Shown here: positions 15,479-23,475 of the stretch, piece after piece | How positions within the stretch are numbered: position 1 is the first letter of the stretch | Layout: each line of letters begins with the position of its first letter | Assembly (NCBI GenBank): GCA_021413675.1 | Contig: JAIOQA010000331.1 | Coordinates: forward strand, 1-32,091 | Source of the DNA: Deltaproteobacteria bacterium | Lineage (GTDB): Bacteria > Myxococcota_A > Polyangia > Haliangiales > Haliangiaceae | Length of the DNA: 32,091 nucleotides | Reading direction: 5' to 3' | Notes under the pieces: model-generated | What the model was told of the DNA's origin: nothing | Database searches by the model: none | What the model saw: the letters and a program-made list of their open reading frames with translations, nothing else | Program-made: the position numbers and the translations under genes

Positions 15479-16777
15479 ATGCCTCGTTCGCCTCTCCTCG
15501 CGACCCTGATCTCGCTCTGCGCCGCGTGCGGCGCGAAGCACGACGCCCCGCCCGCCGGATCGGCGGCGCCACCGACGCCCGCGGGCTCGGCGGCCCCCGC
15601 GACCGCCACCGCGCCGACGGCGAAGCCGGCGACCAAAGGCGCGAAGGGCGCGAAGCCCGCCGCGCCTGCGCCGACCAAGGCGGCGCGCGCGGCCTATCGC
15701 AAGCACCTCTCGGCGGGCCGCAAGCTCGGCGCCGCCAAGCGCTGGGGCGAGGCGACCACCGAGTTCGAGGCCGCGCTGGCCGCGGTGCCCAAGGACGGGC
15801 GCGCGCTCGCCGAGCTCGGGCTCGCGGCCTACGCCGCGGGCGACTACAAGAAGGCGCGCCGCGCCAACAACGACGCGGTCCGCGTCGCGGCGGAGCCCAA
15901 GGTCAAGGCCGCCAGCTTCTACAACCTCGGCTTGATCGCGGAGGCCGAGCACGACCAGGCGGGCGCCGCCGCGGCCTACGCCGCCTCGCTCGCGCTGCGC
16001 CCCGGCAACGCGACGGTGATCAAGGCGCTCACCAAGCTCGGCAAGACCCCGCCCACGCCCGGCGAGACCTTCGAGGATCCGCCGTGTTCAACGCCGGTCG
16101 CGCTCGACAAGCTGTGCGCGTGCCTGACCGCGGCCGACCCGGCCGCCGTGCCGGATGACCCGAGCGAGCCGCGGACGCCGTACTGCGAGCACGGCGACAG
16201 CCTGCCGACCGATGACGACACGCTCTCGATCACCGCGAAGGTGCCGACCGGCTACGAGCTGTTCTGGGTCGATGTCTCCGACGACCACGAAGCCACGCTC
16301 TTCCTCGCGGCCGGCAGCGGCGACGCGTGGCGGATCGTCAGCGCGCTCGAGGGCACCTACAACCCGGGCATGTTCGGGATCAACGAGGAGCTCGCGGTCC
16401 CGAAGATCGAGATCCGCACAGTCGGCGCGCGCAAGGTGCTCTGGATCGAGACCCACCACGTCCACAACGACAGCGACGCGGGCATCAACGAGGCCGAGAC
16501 CGCGGTCACCGATTCGGTGCTGGTCTGCCCGATCGGCGACGACAAGACGCCGACCCGCTGCGTCCTCGACGTGCCCGTGGTCGAGGACTACACGCGCGAC
16601 GTGCTGCTGGACGACGCGGACGCCGATCCGGACGTCGTCCACAGCCCGGGCCTGCCCATCCACGGCCGCACCGAGCTCGCGATCGCGCTCGGCGCCGATG
16701 GGATCGCGACCGTCACGCTGAAGTCCGGCACCGCGCCGGATCGCCCCGGCCTCCTCGGCCCGCACAAGCTCTGGTGA
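15479..16777 (+). CDS. Lipoprotein with TPR-like repeats and a C-terminal beta-rich domain
   Basis: 432 residues. The signal peptide ends at SLCAAC (Cys17), followed by an Ala/Pro/Lys linker to about residue 62. TPR-like helices lie at about 65-185 (RKLGAAKRWGEATTEFEAAL, DGRALAELGLAAYAAGDYKKA, SFYNLGLIAEAEHDQAGAA). The rest, about 195-432, has six or so Cys and a likely beta structure with no family I recognise. The TPR part suggests protein binding in the periplasm or at the surface. ATG 15479 is chosen because it begins the signal peptide; the frame is open far upstream but that sequence overlaps the previous gene. CAGGCT followed by CG ends 7 nt before the start, a degenerate copy of the local -10 octamer. 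Confidence 0.82.
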   Translation: MPRSPLLATLISLCAACGAKHDAPPAGSAAPPTPAGSAAPATATAPTAKPATKGAKGAKPAAPAPTKAARAAYRKHLSAGRKLGAAKRWGEATTEFEAALAAVPKDGRALAELGLAAYAAGDYKKARRANNDAVRVAAEPKVKAASFYNLGLIAEAEHDQAGAAAAYAASLALRPGNATVIKALTKLGKTPPTPGETFEDPPCSTPVALDKLCACLTAADPAAVPDDPSEPRTPYCEHGDSLPTDDDTLSITAKVPTGYELFWVDVSDDHEATLFLAAGSGDAWRIVSALEGTYNPGMFGINEELAVPKIEIRTVGARKVLWIETHHVHNDSDAGINEAETAVTDSVLVCPIGDDKTPTRCVLDVPVVEDYTRDVLLDDADADPDVVHSPGLPIHGRTELAIALGADGIATVTLKSGTAPDRPGLLGPHKLW

Positions 16778-16812
16778 TCGGCGCCCGGCGACGGGGCCGG
16801 GAACGCGGGTGA

Positions 16813-16818
16813 TAGACT
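16813..16818 (+). promoter_or_regulatory. -10-like box for the 86-aa lipoprotein
   Basis: TAGACT followed by CG, 7 nt before the ATG at 16826. The overlapping GATAGA could also be read, but the TANNNTCS octamer fits the local set. Predicted leader 0-1 nt. Confidence 0.5.
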
Positions 16819-16825
16819 CGCGCGC

Positions 16826-17086
16826 ATGCTCAAGCTCGCCCCGTTCCTCGCGCTCGTCCTCGCCTGCGGCGGCGCCAGGCCCGCCGCCACGTCCACACCC
16901 GCGGCGCCGCCCGCCGCTGCCGAGGATCACGAGCAGCCCGATGAGCAGTGCTGCTGCGAGGCGACGATGGTCAACGAGGACAACCAGGAAGAGTCCACGC
17001 ACTCGATGATGGGCGAGACCGCCTGTACGCGGAAGACCGAGGACGGCAAGTGCGTGGACGCGAGCCTGTGCGCGGCGAGCGAGTAG
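16826..17086 (+). CDS. Small Cys-rich putative lipoprotein, 86 aa
   Basis: The signal peptide is short and ends at LVLACGG, with Cys14 as the predicted lipidated residue. A Pro/Ala/Thr linker follows to about residue 33. The acidic C-terminal part has a run of three cysteines (QCCCEATMV) and further cysteines in ACTRK, KCVDA and SLCAA, so six besides the lipobox Cys. Metal binding or disulfides are possible; no family is recognised. It lies 48 bp after the TPR lipoprotein gene and has its own -10-like box. A stretch without a gene follows it. Confidence 0.72.
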   Translation: MLKLAPFLALVLACGGARPAATSTPAAPPAAAEDHEQPDEQCCCEATMVNEDNQEESTHSMMGETACTRKTEDGKCVDASLCAASE

Positions 17087-17480
17087 CGCGCGCGTAGCGA
17101 CCCGGTCGCGGCCATTGTGCCGCCGTGCATCGACAAGTGGCGTCGCGTCACTATCGGGGCCCAGGATCGCTGTCGGTGCGGCCGTCACCAGGCGAGTGCG
17201 GCCGCCATGACCGAGGGTGCGTGTCGACCGGCCGCGCGCGATCGCCCGCGACCGGGCAGTCGCCCGCCGGCGCGATCTTCGACGGAGACCGCGCGTCGAC
17301 CGCCGTGATCTCGCACGGCGCGGCGGCGGCGCGCCCCCACGCGGACAACGCAACTCCACAACATCGAGGCGTGCGCGGCCATACAGCCGCCGGAGCATGG
17401 GTATTGCGCGCGCCGCGCGACTACCATGCTGACTGAAGGGATTGATTGACGCCTACACGCAGCGCATGCGAGAGGTCCGC
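17087..17480. other. Intergenic stretch, no gene seen
   Basis: This 394-bp stretch lies between the 86-aa lipoprotein and the collagen-like gene. Short open frames on both strands show no family match and no signal peptide. No tRNA, strong hairpin or tandem repeat is seen. TACCAT at 17422-17427 could be a -10 for the collagen-like gene with a leader of about 50 nt, and AGAGG at 17471-17475 is a Shine-Dalgarno site 5 nt before its ATG. A small RNA cannot be excluded. Confidence 0.5.
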
Positions 17481-19259
17481 ATGGGGCATCGCTACGCGTC
17501 CACCTTCTCGTTGCTCGCTGGCCTGGTGTTCGTCGGGTGTACGGAGGGGCCCCCCGGCGAGATGGGCGCGATGGGCGACATGGGCGCGATGGGCGAGCCC
17601 GGCGCGCACGGCGCCGATGGCATCAGCTGCTGGGACCTCAACCAAGATCACGCCTGCGATGGATCCGAGGACATCGATCATTCGGGCGCGTGCGATCCGG
17701 GTGATTGCCTCGGTGAACAGGGACCCTCGGGCAAGACCGGACCGGTCGGGCCCGCGGGACCGAAAGGCGATCCTGGACCGGCCGGCCCCGCTGGCCCGCA
17801 GGGCCCGACTGGCGCCAAGGGCGAGACCGGACTGCCTGGCCCCGAAGGGCCGCAGGGCGCGAAGGGCGATAGCGGACCTCCGGGTGAGAAAGGCGATATC
17901 GGGCCTGCCGGCCCGCAGGGCGCGACCGGCCCGATGGGACCGATCGGACCGCAGGGCGAGACGGGCCCGATGGGCCCGATGGGAATGCAGGGCGACGTCG
18001 GCCCGATGGGGCCGATCGGTCCGCAAGGGCCGATGGGTGATGTCGGACCGATGGGACCGCAGGGCGAGATCGGTCCGATGGGCATGATGGGACCGATCGG
18101 ACCGATGGGACCGATCGGTGATGTCGGGCCCGTGGGACCGCAGGGCGACGTCGGGCCGATCGGGCCGCAGGGACCGCGGGGCGACGTCGGGCTGACGGGA
18201 CCGCAAGGGGACATCGGCCCGATGGGACCGATCGGCCCGATGGGTGATGTCGGGCCGATCGGCCCGGTGGGGCCACAAGGCGAGACCGGTGCCATCGGCC
18301 CGATGGGCCCGCAGGGCCTCGCGGGCGTCGATGGCGCGATCGGTCCGCAGGGTCCGCAGGGCGACCTCGGTCCCGTCGGGCCGCAGGGGCCGATTGGCAA
18401 CACCGGGCCGCAGGGACCTCAGGGTCTGCGCGGCCTCACCGGTGATACCGGGCCGCAGGGCCCGCAGGGACCGATCGGCAACACCGGCGCGCAGGGCCCG
18501 ATCGGCAACACCGGGCCGCAGGGCCCGATCGGCAGCACCGGGCCGCAAGGCCCCGTCGGCAACACCGGGCCGCAGGGGCCGATCGGCAACACCGGCGCAC
18601 AGGGCCCGGTGGGCGCGCAGGGGCCGGTCGGGCCGCAGGGACCGCGCGGCCTGTCGAACGCGATCATCGCGTCGATCAACACGCAGTTCAGCATCGATGA
18701 TCGCTCGGGCTGGACGCACATCGAGCAGCTGGGCGACGACACCTGCCAGTACAACATCCCGCTCGGCTTCACGTTCAACGGCTTCGGCGCGTCGACGAGC
18801 TCGGTGAGCGTGTCGAGCAACGGCATCCTGTTCTTCGGCCAGGGCTGCGCCACCAACTTCTTCAACACCGGGCTCCCGACGACGATCTCGAACGACGCGC
18901 TGTTCGCGTTCTTCTGGGATGACCTGTCCGACTTCGGCAATGGCGAGTACCTCGAGTACACGACCCTGGGCACCGCCCCGGCCCGGGTGTTTCACATCTA
19001 CATGCGCATGCGCGTCCGCGGCGTGTGCGGCTCGGATCCGCAGAACATCATGCTGACGATCCACGAGGGCTCGAACCTGGTGAAGGCCAGCTACAGCGGC
19101 TTCTCGGGCTGCGCGCAGATCCGCGGCAGCGAGGCGACGTTCGGCTTGCAGACCACCGGCGGCGCCAACGCGCAGGTCGTCAACGTCGGCTACAACGTGC
19201 CGCTCCTCGACGACAACAACAGCTTCCAGTCGATGAGCTTCCAGCCGCCGCCGCAGTGA
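17481..19259 (+). CDS. Collagen-like lipoprotein with EF-hand-like insert and nidogen-like C-terminal domain
   Basis: 592 residues from ATG 17481, which has AGAGG 5 nt upstream. A signal peptide ends at VFVGC (Cys20), so it should be lipid-anchored. Eight Gly-X-Y triplets (23-46) are followed by a Cys/Asp-rich module at 48-77 ([25 protein letters not shown]) resembling a Ca-binding loop pair. Then come 105 uninterrupted Gly-X-Y triplets at 78-392, rich in GPQ, GPM, GPI and GNT; with no bacterial prolyl hydroxylase required, Pro and charged residues may hold the triple helix. The last 200 residues form a beta-rich domain with [23 protein letters not shown] and [11 protein letters not shown], as in nidogen-like domains of myxobacterial surface proteins. 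A trimeric rod holding three heads away from the cell is inferred. In-frame ATGs at 17442 and 17466 are less likely. Confidence 0.88.
   Translation: MGHRYASTFSLLAGLVFVGCTEGPPGEMGAMGDMGAMGEPGAHGADGISCWDLNQDHACDGSEDIDHSGACDPGDCLGEQGPSGKTGPVGPAGPKGDPGPAGPAGPQGPTGAKGETGLPGPEGPQGAKGDSGPPGEKGDIGPAGPQGATGPMGPIGPQGETGPMGPMGMQGDVGPMGPIGPQGPMGDVGPMGPQGEIGPMGMMGPIGPMGPIGDVGPVGPQGDVGPIGPQGPRGDVGLTGPQGDIGPMGPIGPMGDVGPIGPVGPQGETGAIGPMGPQGLAGVDGAIGPQGPQGDLGPVGPQGPIGNTGPQGPQGLRGLTGDTGPQGPQGPIGNTGAQGPIGNTGPQGPIGSTGPQGPVGNTGPQGPIGNTGAQGPVGAQGPVGPQGPRGLSNAIIASINTQFSIDDRSGWTHIEQLGDDTCQYNIPLGFTFNGFGASTSSVSVSSNGILFFGQGCATNFFNTGLPTTISNDALFAFFWDDLSDFGNGEYLEYTTLGTAPARVFHIYMRMRVRGVCGSDPQNIMLTIHEGSNLVKASYSGFSGCAQIRGSEATFGLQTTGGANAQVVNVGYNVPLLDDNNSFQSMSFQPPPQ
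17712..18656 (+). repeat. Gly-X-Y coding repeat, 105 triplets
   Basis: This is a 945-bp run of 9-bp codon triplets beginning with GGN. From about 18445 to 18612 it becomes a near-perfect 27-bp tandem repeat encoding GPQGPIGNT with GAQ, GPV and GST variants. Synonymous differences between copies show older divergence, but the 27-bp units are similar enough for slippage or recombination to change the rod length. Confidence 0.85.
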
Positions 19260-19288
19260 ATGGGCGCGGGGCCCGCATCTCGCTCTGA

Positions 19289-19371
19289 CCCTCGCCCTGG
19301 CCCTCCCCTCGCCCTCGCCCGGACTCTCGTCCTCACCCTCGCCCTCACCCTCGCCCTCACCCTCACCCTCA
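19289..19371 (+). repeat. Hexanucleotide array CCCTCR
   Basis: About fourteen units of CCCTCG or CCCTCA with a few decayed copies (CCCTGG, CCCGGA, CTCTCG) and one 5-bp unit. The last six units are nearly perfect, so the array is most regular toward the gene it flanks. On the minus strand it reads YGAGGG. Confidence 0.9.
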
Positions 19372-19386
19372 CTGCTCGCCGTCGCG

Positions 19387-19423
<37 letters not shown>

Positions 19424-19580
19424 CCATCGCGCCTCCCCGCGCCACCACCGAGCCGCTCGGCCGTTCGTCGTGGGGTTCGCATGCCCGTGGCGCACGTCCC
19501 GCGCCGAGGGCCTACGCCACCTGCCGCGGTTGCACGCCGCCTCGCATCGCCCTCGTCACGGGACCCGCGCCGTTTCGGGC

Positions 19581-19923
19581 ATGAACCCCACGACGACCGG
19601 ACCTCGCTTTCTCGCCTATGACCGCGCGCTCGAGGCGGTGCGCCTGGTGCCCGCTGATCGAGCGGATCCGCTGCGGCAATCGCAGCATCGCCGACCAGAT
19701 CGTCCGCGCCGCGTCGAGTGTGCTGCTCAACCTCGGGGAGGGCTCGCAGCGCCGGGGCGCCGATCGGATGCACTTCTATCGCATCGCCGCGGGGAGCGCC
19801 GCCGAGGTGCGGTGTGCGCTCGATGCTGCCGAGGCGCTCGGCTTCATCGATGGCCGCGATGGCGCGGCGGCGTGGGACCGCTTCGGCGCGGTGGTCGCGA
19901 TGCTCCGCGCGATCACCCGGTGA
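19581..19923 (+). pseudogene. Frameshifted four-helix-bundle protein gene (23S rRNA IVP / Avd-like family)
   Basis: From ATG 19581 the first frame gives FLAYDRALEAVRLV, the usual start of this family. The match then continues one frame over as PLIERIRCGNRSIADQIVRAASSVLLNLGEG, RRGADRMHFYRIAAGSAAEVRCALDAAEALG and ends normally at 19923. The change of frame lies at about 19648-19655, in GGTGCCCGCTG, and fits loss of two bases from an expected GTGCGCCCGCTG. Family members are about 115-125 residues and form pentameric helical bundles. They were first found as ORFs in 23S rRNA intervening sequences, and are related to Avd, the accessory protein of diversity-generating retroelements. The rest of the frame is well kept, so the break is recent or a sequencing error. 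Function in stand-alone copies is unknown. Confidence 0.75.
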
Positions 19924-19956
19924 GCCGGTGCGCCCCTTCGGGGGAGCGAGGCCGGC

Positions 19957-20020
<64 letters not shown>

Positions 20021-20028
<8 letters not shown>

Positions 20029-20037
20029 GGGACCCTC
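20021..20037. terminator. Hairpin between convergent genes, possible terminator
   Basis: GAGGGTC (20021-20027) and GACCCTC (20031-20037) form a perfect 7-bp stem with the loop AGG. It starts 5 nt after the stop of the epimerase gene on the minus strand. No U-tract follows on either strand, so termination is only suggested by position. Confidence 0.35.
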
Positions 20038-20042
20038 GCGGC

Positions 20043-20558
20043 TCACTCGACGTCGTAGCGCGCGGGGCCGTCGCTCATGGAGAGCATGGTCATCGCGTTG
20101 ATCACTGCCGGCGGCGCCTGCACGAGCTCGATCAGCACGCCCTCCCCGCCCTGCGGGTGGGCAGCGTCGCCGCGCGGATGGATGAAGCACACGTCGAAGC
20201 CGCTCGCGCCGCGCCGGATGCCGCCGGGCGTGAAGCGCACGCCCTTGCCCTCGAGCCAGGGCACCGCGGCCGCGAGATCGTCGATCCACAGGCCGATGTG
20301 GTTCAGCGGCGGCACGTGCACCTTCGGCGACTTCTCGGGATCGATCGGCTCCATGACATCGATCTCGACCCGGGCCACGCCCACGCCGACCGCGAGGATG
20401 TCCTCGTCGACGTTCTCCTTCTCGCTGCGGAACGTGCCCTCGACCGCGAGGCCGAACAGATCGACCCACAGGCCGCGGAGGGCCGCCTTCGAGGGGCCGC
20501 CGATCGCGATCTGCTGCACGCCCAGCACGCGGAACGGTCGCTCACCCGCTGCGCTCAT
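20043..20558 (-). CDS. VOC-family protein, probable ethylmalonyl-/methylmalonyl-CoA epimerase
   Basis: 171 residues of the vicinal oxygen chelate fold with two beta-alpha modules. Candidate metal ligands are Gln in VQQIAI (usually His), Glu in VEIDVMEP, His in [10 protein letters not shown] and Glu in VLIELVQAP. The segment [21 protein letters not shown] followed by GVLIELVQ is like methylmalonyl-CoA epimerase. Its ATG overlaps the Ccr stop as ATGA, so it is coupled to crotonyl-CoA carboxylase/reductase, whose product (2S)-ethylmalonyl-CoA needs epimerisation before the mutase step. The epimerase call therefore rests on both sequence and context. The Gln in place of the first His is unusual, so a lactoylglutathione-lyase-like or other VOC activity is not excluded. 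Confidence 0.75.
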   Translation of the reverse strand: MSAAGERPFRVLGVQQIAIGGPSKAALRGLWVDLFGLAVEGTFRSEKENVDEDILAVGVGVARVEIDVMEPIDPEKSPKVHVPPLNHIGLWIDDLAAAVPWLEGKGVRFTPGGIRRGASGFDVCFIHPRGDAAHPQGGEGVLIELVQAPPAVINAMTMLSMSDGPARYDVE

Positions 20559-21817
20559 CGCGCCCTCCGCACGTCGTCCACGCTGACCAGGCCGGGCCTG
20601 GGGCTGTTCACCAGGATCGCCATGTTGCCCGACGGGTGCAGGTTCTCGCGCATCAGCTGGTGGCACGCGCCGGTCTCGTCGAACGCGAAGGTCCGCGACA
20701 GGCACGGATCGACCTTGCCGGCGATCACGAGATCGTTCACGCCCTTCGACTCGGCGTCGTTGGCGAAGTGCGAGCCCTGGAAGCGCTTCTGCCGCATCCA
20801 GTGGTAGCGCAGGTCGAGCGTGGCGTTGAAGCCGGTCGTGCCGGCGCAGATCACGATCATGCCGCCGGTGTCGCACATGAAGCACGAGGTCGGCAGCGTG
20901 GTCTCGCCCGGGTGCTCGAAGACGATCGCCGGGCTCTTCTTCTCGCCCAGCGCCTCCCAGAACGCCGCGCCGAACGCGCGCGCGCCCTTGAGCCACACGC
21001 CGTACTCGAGATCATCGCTCCAGCGCGGCAGCTTGCCCCAGTGGTTGAAGCGCCGGCGATCGATCACGCCGACCGCGCCGAGCTGCTTGCAGTAGTCGAT
21101 CTTCTCGTCGCCCGACACGACCGCGACCGCGCGGCCGCCGGCGGCCTTCACGATCTGGATCGCCATCGAGCCGAGGCCGCCCGCGCCGCCCCAGACCAGC
21201 ACCGGATCGCCGGGCTGGACGGTGTTGCCCTGCCAGCCGTGGAGCATCCGATAGGCGGTGGCGCCGACGAGCATGTACGCCGCCGCAGCCTCCCAGGTCA
21301 GCGCCGGCGGCTTGGGCAGGCACTGGTGATCCTCGACCTTCGCGAACTGCGCGAACGAGCCCCAGTTCGACTCGTAGCCCCAGATGTGCTGGCTCGGCGC
21401 GATCGCCGGATCCTTGCCGGCGAGCACGTGCGGGTCGTCGTGATCCCACATGCCGCAGTGGACGACGACCTCGTCGCCGACCTTGACGTTGGTGACGTCC
21501 TTGCCGACCTGCCAGACGATGCCGGACGCGTCGGAGCCGCCGATGTGGAAGTCCTCCTTCTCGCCCTTCTTCTGGCGCGTCTTGATGACGTCGATCGGGA
21601 TGCCCATCGCCGCCCAGACGTTGTTGTAGTTGACGCCTGCGGCCATCACGTAGACCAGCACGTCGCGCGCGCCGAGCGTCGGCGTCGGCACTACCTCGCG
21701 CTGGAAGGCATCCTTCGGCTCGCCGAAGCGAGCCTGGCGGATCACCTGGGCCAGCATCGTGGGCGGGACGTGGCCGAGGTCGGGGACCTCACCCAGCTCG
21801 TACAGATCCTTGGTCAT
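20555..21817 (-). CDS. ccr: Crotonyl-CoA carboxylase/reductase
   Basis: A 420-residue medium-chain dehydrogenase/reductase, within the usual length for Ccr. An N-terminal catalytic domain has [25 protein letters not shown] and [14 protein letters not shown]. The NADPH-binding Rossmann fold has [19 protein letters not shown]. The late segment FQGSHFAND carries a conserved His. The Asn in NYNN, Glu after Tyr in GYES and this His match positions reported to hold CO2 in Ccr enzymes. Ccr reductively carboxylates crotonyl-CoA to (2S)-ethylmalonyl-CoA, for acetyl-CoA assimilation or polyketide extender units. ATG 21817 overlaps the regulator stop as ATGA and has GGAGGA 6 nt upstream. The other ethylmalonyl-CoA pathway genes are not in this window. 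Confidence 0.93.
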   Translation of the reverse strand: MTKDLYELGEVPDLGHVPPTMLAQVIRQARFGEPKDAFQREVVPTPTLGARDVLVYVMAAGVNYNNVWAAMGIPIDVIKTRQKKGEKEDFHIGGSDASGIVWQVGKDVTNVKVGDEVVVHCGMWDHDDPHVLAGKDPAIAPSQHIWGYESNWGSFAQFAKVEDHQCLPKPPALTWEAAAAYMLVGATAYRMLHGWQGNTVQPGDPVLVWGGAGGLGSMAIQIVKAAGGRAVAVVSGDEKIDYCKQLGAVGVIDRRRFNHWGKLPRWSDDLEYGVWLKGARAFGAAFWEALGEKKSPAIVFEHPGETTLPTSCFMCDTGGMIVICAGTTGFNATLDLRYHWMRQKRFQGSHFANDAESKGVNDLVIAGKVDPCLSRTFAFDETGACHQLMRENLHPSGNMAILVNSPRPGLVSVDDVRRAR

Positions 21818-23325
21818 GGGCTTCCTCCGGACTTCTTGTGCGTGTCTGTGTCCCCGCGTCGACCGTCGGCGTGGTCGCCGTTCCGTCGCGCGTCCGCATC
21901 CGTGATCGGCGAGAAGAAGTTGTCCTTCTTCAGATGCTCGTCGACCGCGAACGCAAACTTGTAGCTGGGCGCCGCCCGCTGGTTGCAGTCGGCGCGCTCG
22001 CAGAACCGGCACGTGATGCCGACCGGGATCGCGCTCCGGGGCAGATCGCGGCGCGGCAGCTCGTCGGCGTACACGAACTCGTGGGCGTGCTCGGCGGCGG
22101 TGCCGATGCCGATCGAGTAGCTCACGCCGCGGACCAGCGAGCCCTGCGCCGGCTCGCTGATCACCCGCGCGAAGCAGAAGTACGTGTGCCCGTCGGGCAT
22201 CACCGAGTACTGCTTGGTGATGCCCTGCGGCGACATGAACGCCGCGTGCACCGCCCACTTCGGACACGAGCCGTGGCCGTGCGGGAAGCGCAGCCCCGAG
22301 GCCGAGTAGCGCTTCGACATGTTGCCGGCGACGTCGACGCGCAGGAAGTGGAGCGGCACGCCCGGCCGCTCGGGATCGGCGAGGTTGCAGATCCGGTGCG
22401 CGACCATCTCCCACGACGAGTCGAACAGCGTGACCAGCTTGGCCAGGTCGTAGCGGGTGCGCTTCACCTCGGCGAAGAAGTCGCCGTACGGCAGGAGCAG
22501 CGCGCCCGCGAAGTAGTTCGCGAGGTGGATCTTGATGAGCCGCCCGGTCTCGGCGTGGCGCGGCGGAGCCTGCGCGATCAGCCGCTCGTGCAGCCGGCTC
22601 TCGTCGAGCAGGACCAGGCCCACGACGTGCGCGAGCTGGAACTTGAGCGCGTGCTCGCTGAGATCCGACGACAGCCGCAGCGTGCGCGCGACCGGATCGA
22701 ACGCGCGCACGACCGTCGACGGTCCCGACGGCGGCGCGATCGCGACGTCGAAGCCGAAGCGATCGCGGACCGCCTGGGCCAGACGCTCCGACGGGAACCG
22801 CCGCGGCAGCCCGGCCTCGGCGCGGATCCGATCGGCGGCGGCCTCGAGCTCCGGGAACCAGTTCTTGTGGTTCTGCAGGAAGTCCGAGACCTCGTCGCCG
22901 GGCGCGTACCCGATCGGCGGCGGCGCGCCGGACGACAGCTTGGACAGCGCCACATCCAGCTGCGCGCGGGTGTTCTTGTAGAGGTGGAAGAGCGCGGCGA
23001 TCGTGGTCGCGACCCGCGGCTCGGCGCGCATGCGCGCGAGATCGCCCTCGTCGAGCGCGAGGGTCTGCGCCAGCGGATCATCGAGCAGGTGCGCGAGGAC
23101 GTCCTCGGGCGCGCGCGCCGAGGCCTGCGCCATGAACCGCTCGAGCTCCACGCCGAGCACCTCGAGCGCGCGGAGCAAGAGCGGGAACTGCATCGTCCGC
23201 CGGCCCTTCTCGAGCAGGTTCAGGTACGCCGGCGAGATCTCGAGCTGGCGTGCGAGATCGGCCTGGGAGAGCTCCTTGCCGAGGCGGAGCTCACGGAGGC
23301 GCTGGCCGATGGTGGACGAGTCCAT
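21814..23325 (-). CDS. ScfR/RamB-type XRE regulator with IrrE-like and DUF2083 regions
   Basis: 503 residues. The N-terminal XRE helix-turn-helix is at about 7-62 ([27 protein letters not shown]). A central IrrE/ImmA-like region includes [14 protein letters not shown], where the peptidase HExxH is not intact, so proteolysis is unlikely. The C-terminal DUF2083 part has [18 protein letters not shown] and [12 protein letters not shown], a CxxC-x4-C cluster that may bind metal or an Fe-S centre. Related proteins are RamB (glyoxylate cycle), PccR (propionyl-CoA carboxylase) and ScfR; several bind short-chain acyl-CoAs. Being first in the operon with ccr and an epimerase gene, it probably controls it, and perhaps itself. 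The last 25 residues are hydrophilic and look disordered. Confidence 0.88.
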   Translation of the reverse strand: MDSSTIGQRLRELRLGKELSQADLARQLEISPAYLNLLEKGRRTMQFPLLLRALEVLGVELERFMAQASARAPEDVLAHLLDDPLAQTLALDEGDLARMRAEPRVATTIAALFHLYKNTRAQLDVALSKLSSGAPPPIGYAPGDEVSDFLQNHKNWFPELEAAADRIRAEAGLPRRFPSERLAQAVRDRFGFDVAIAPPSGPSTVVRAFDPVARTLRLSSDLSEHALKFQLAHVVGLVLLDESRLHERLIAQAPPRHAETGRLIKIHLANYFAGALLLPYGDFFAEVKRTRYDLAKLVTLFDSSWEMVAHRICNLADPERPGVPLHFLRVDVAGNMSKRYSASGLRFPHGHGSCPKWAVHAAFMSPQGITKQYSVMPDGHTYFCFARVISEPAQGSLVRGVSYSIGIGTAAEHAHEFVYADELPRRDLPRSAIPVGITCRFCERADCNQRAAPSYKFAFAVDEHLKKDNFFSPITDADARRNGDHADGRRGDTDTHKKSGGSP

Positions 23326-23343
23326 TTACCGAATCCGCCGCCG

Positions 23344-23359
23344 TTGACGCCCTTTGACG
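23344..23359 (-). promoter_or_regulatory. Possible operator: two CGTCAA half-sites upstream of the regulator gene
   Basis: On the minus strand CGTCAAAGGGCGTCAA holds two CGTCAA copies 10 bp apart, 19-34 bp before the regulator ATG. TTGATA at 23390-23395 (minus) could be a -35, but the hexamer 17 nt on (TCACAA) is a poor -10. Autoregulation by the XRE protein would fit, but the site is short and may be chance. Confidence 0.22.
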
Positions 23360-23475
23360 TGGCGCGTTGTGAAGCGGTGAATCCATCGGTATCAAAGTCT
23401 TAGCCGGCGCGCAACCGCTAACGCAGCGCGTGAGGCGCGTGACTGTTAATCAGGCGCCGCTCCGGATCGGGTGCG

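Noticed and set aside
16088..17398. 436-codon minus-strand frame across the TPR lipoprotein, 86-aa lipoprotein and gap
   Set aside because: Spans two well-supported plus-strand lipoprotein genes and has only Arg/Gly/Val-rich shadow composition.
17087..17480. Short frames in the gap before the collagen-like gene
   Set aside because: Several overlapping frames of 60-100 codons on both strands, none with a ribosome site, signal peptide or family motif.
17678..18403. Long minus-strand frame also reading as (Gly-Pro-X)n, opposite the collagen gene
   Set aside because: GGN-CCN codons are near-palindromic, so the reverse complement of a Gly-Pro-rich gene in this register again gives Gly-Pro. It has no signal peptide or ribosome site and mirrors the real gene.
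18445..18612. CRISPR-like array of 27-bp repeats
   Set aside because: The repeats are contiguous without spacers and encode Gly-X-Y triplets within a gene.
21838..23403. 521-codon plus-strand frame opposite the ScfR-type regulator
   Set aside because: Arg/Glu/Leu-rich shadow of the regulator; no start signal and no recognisable domain.
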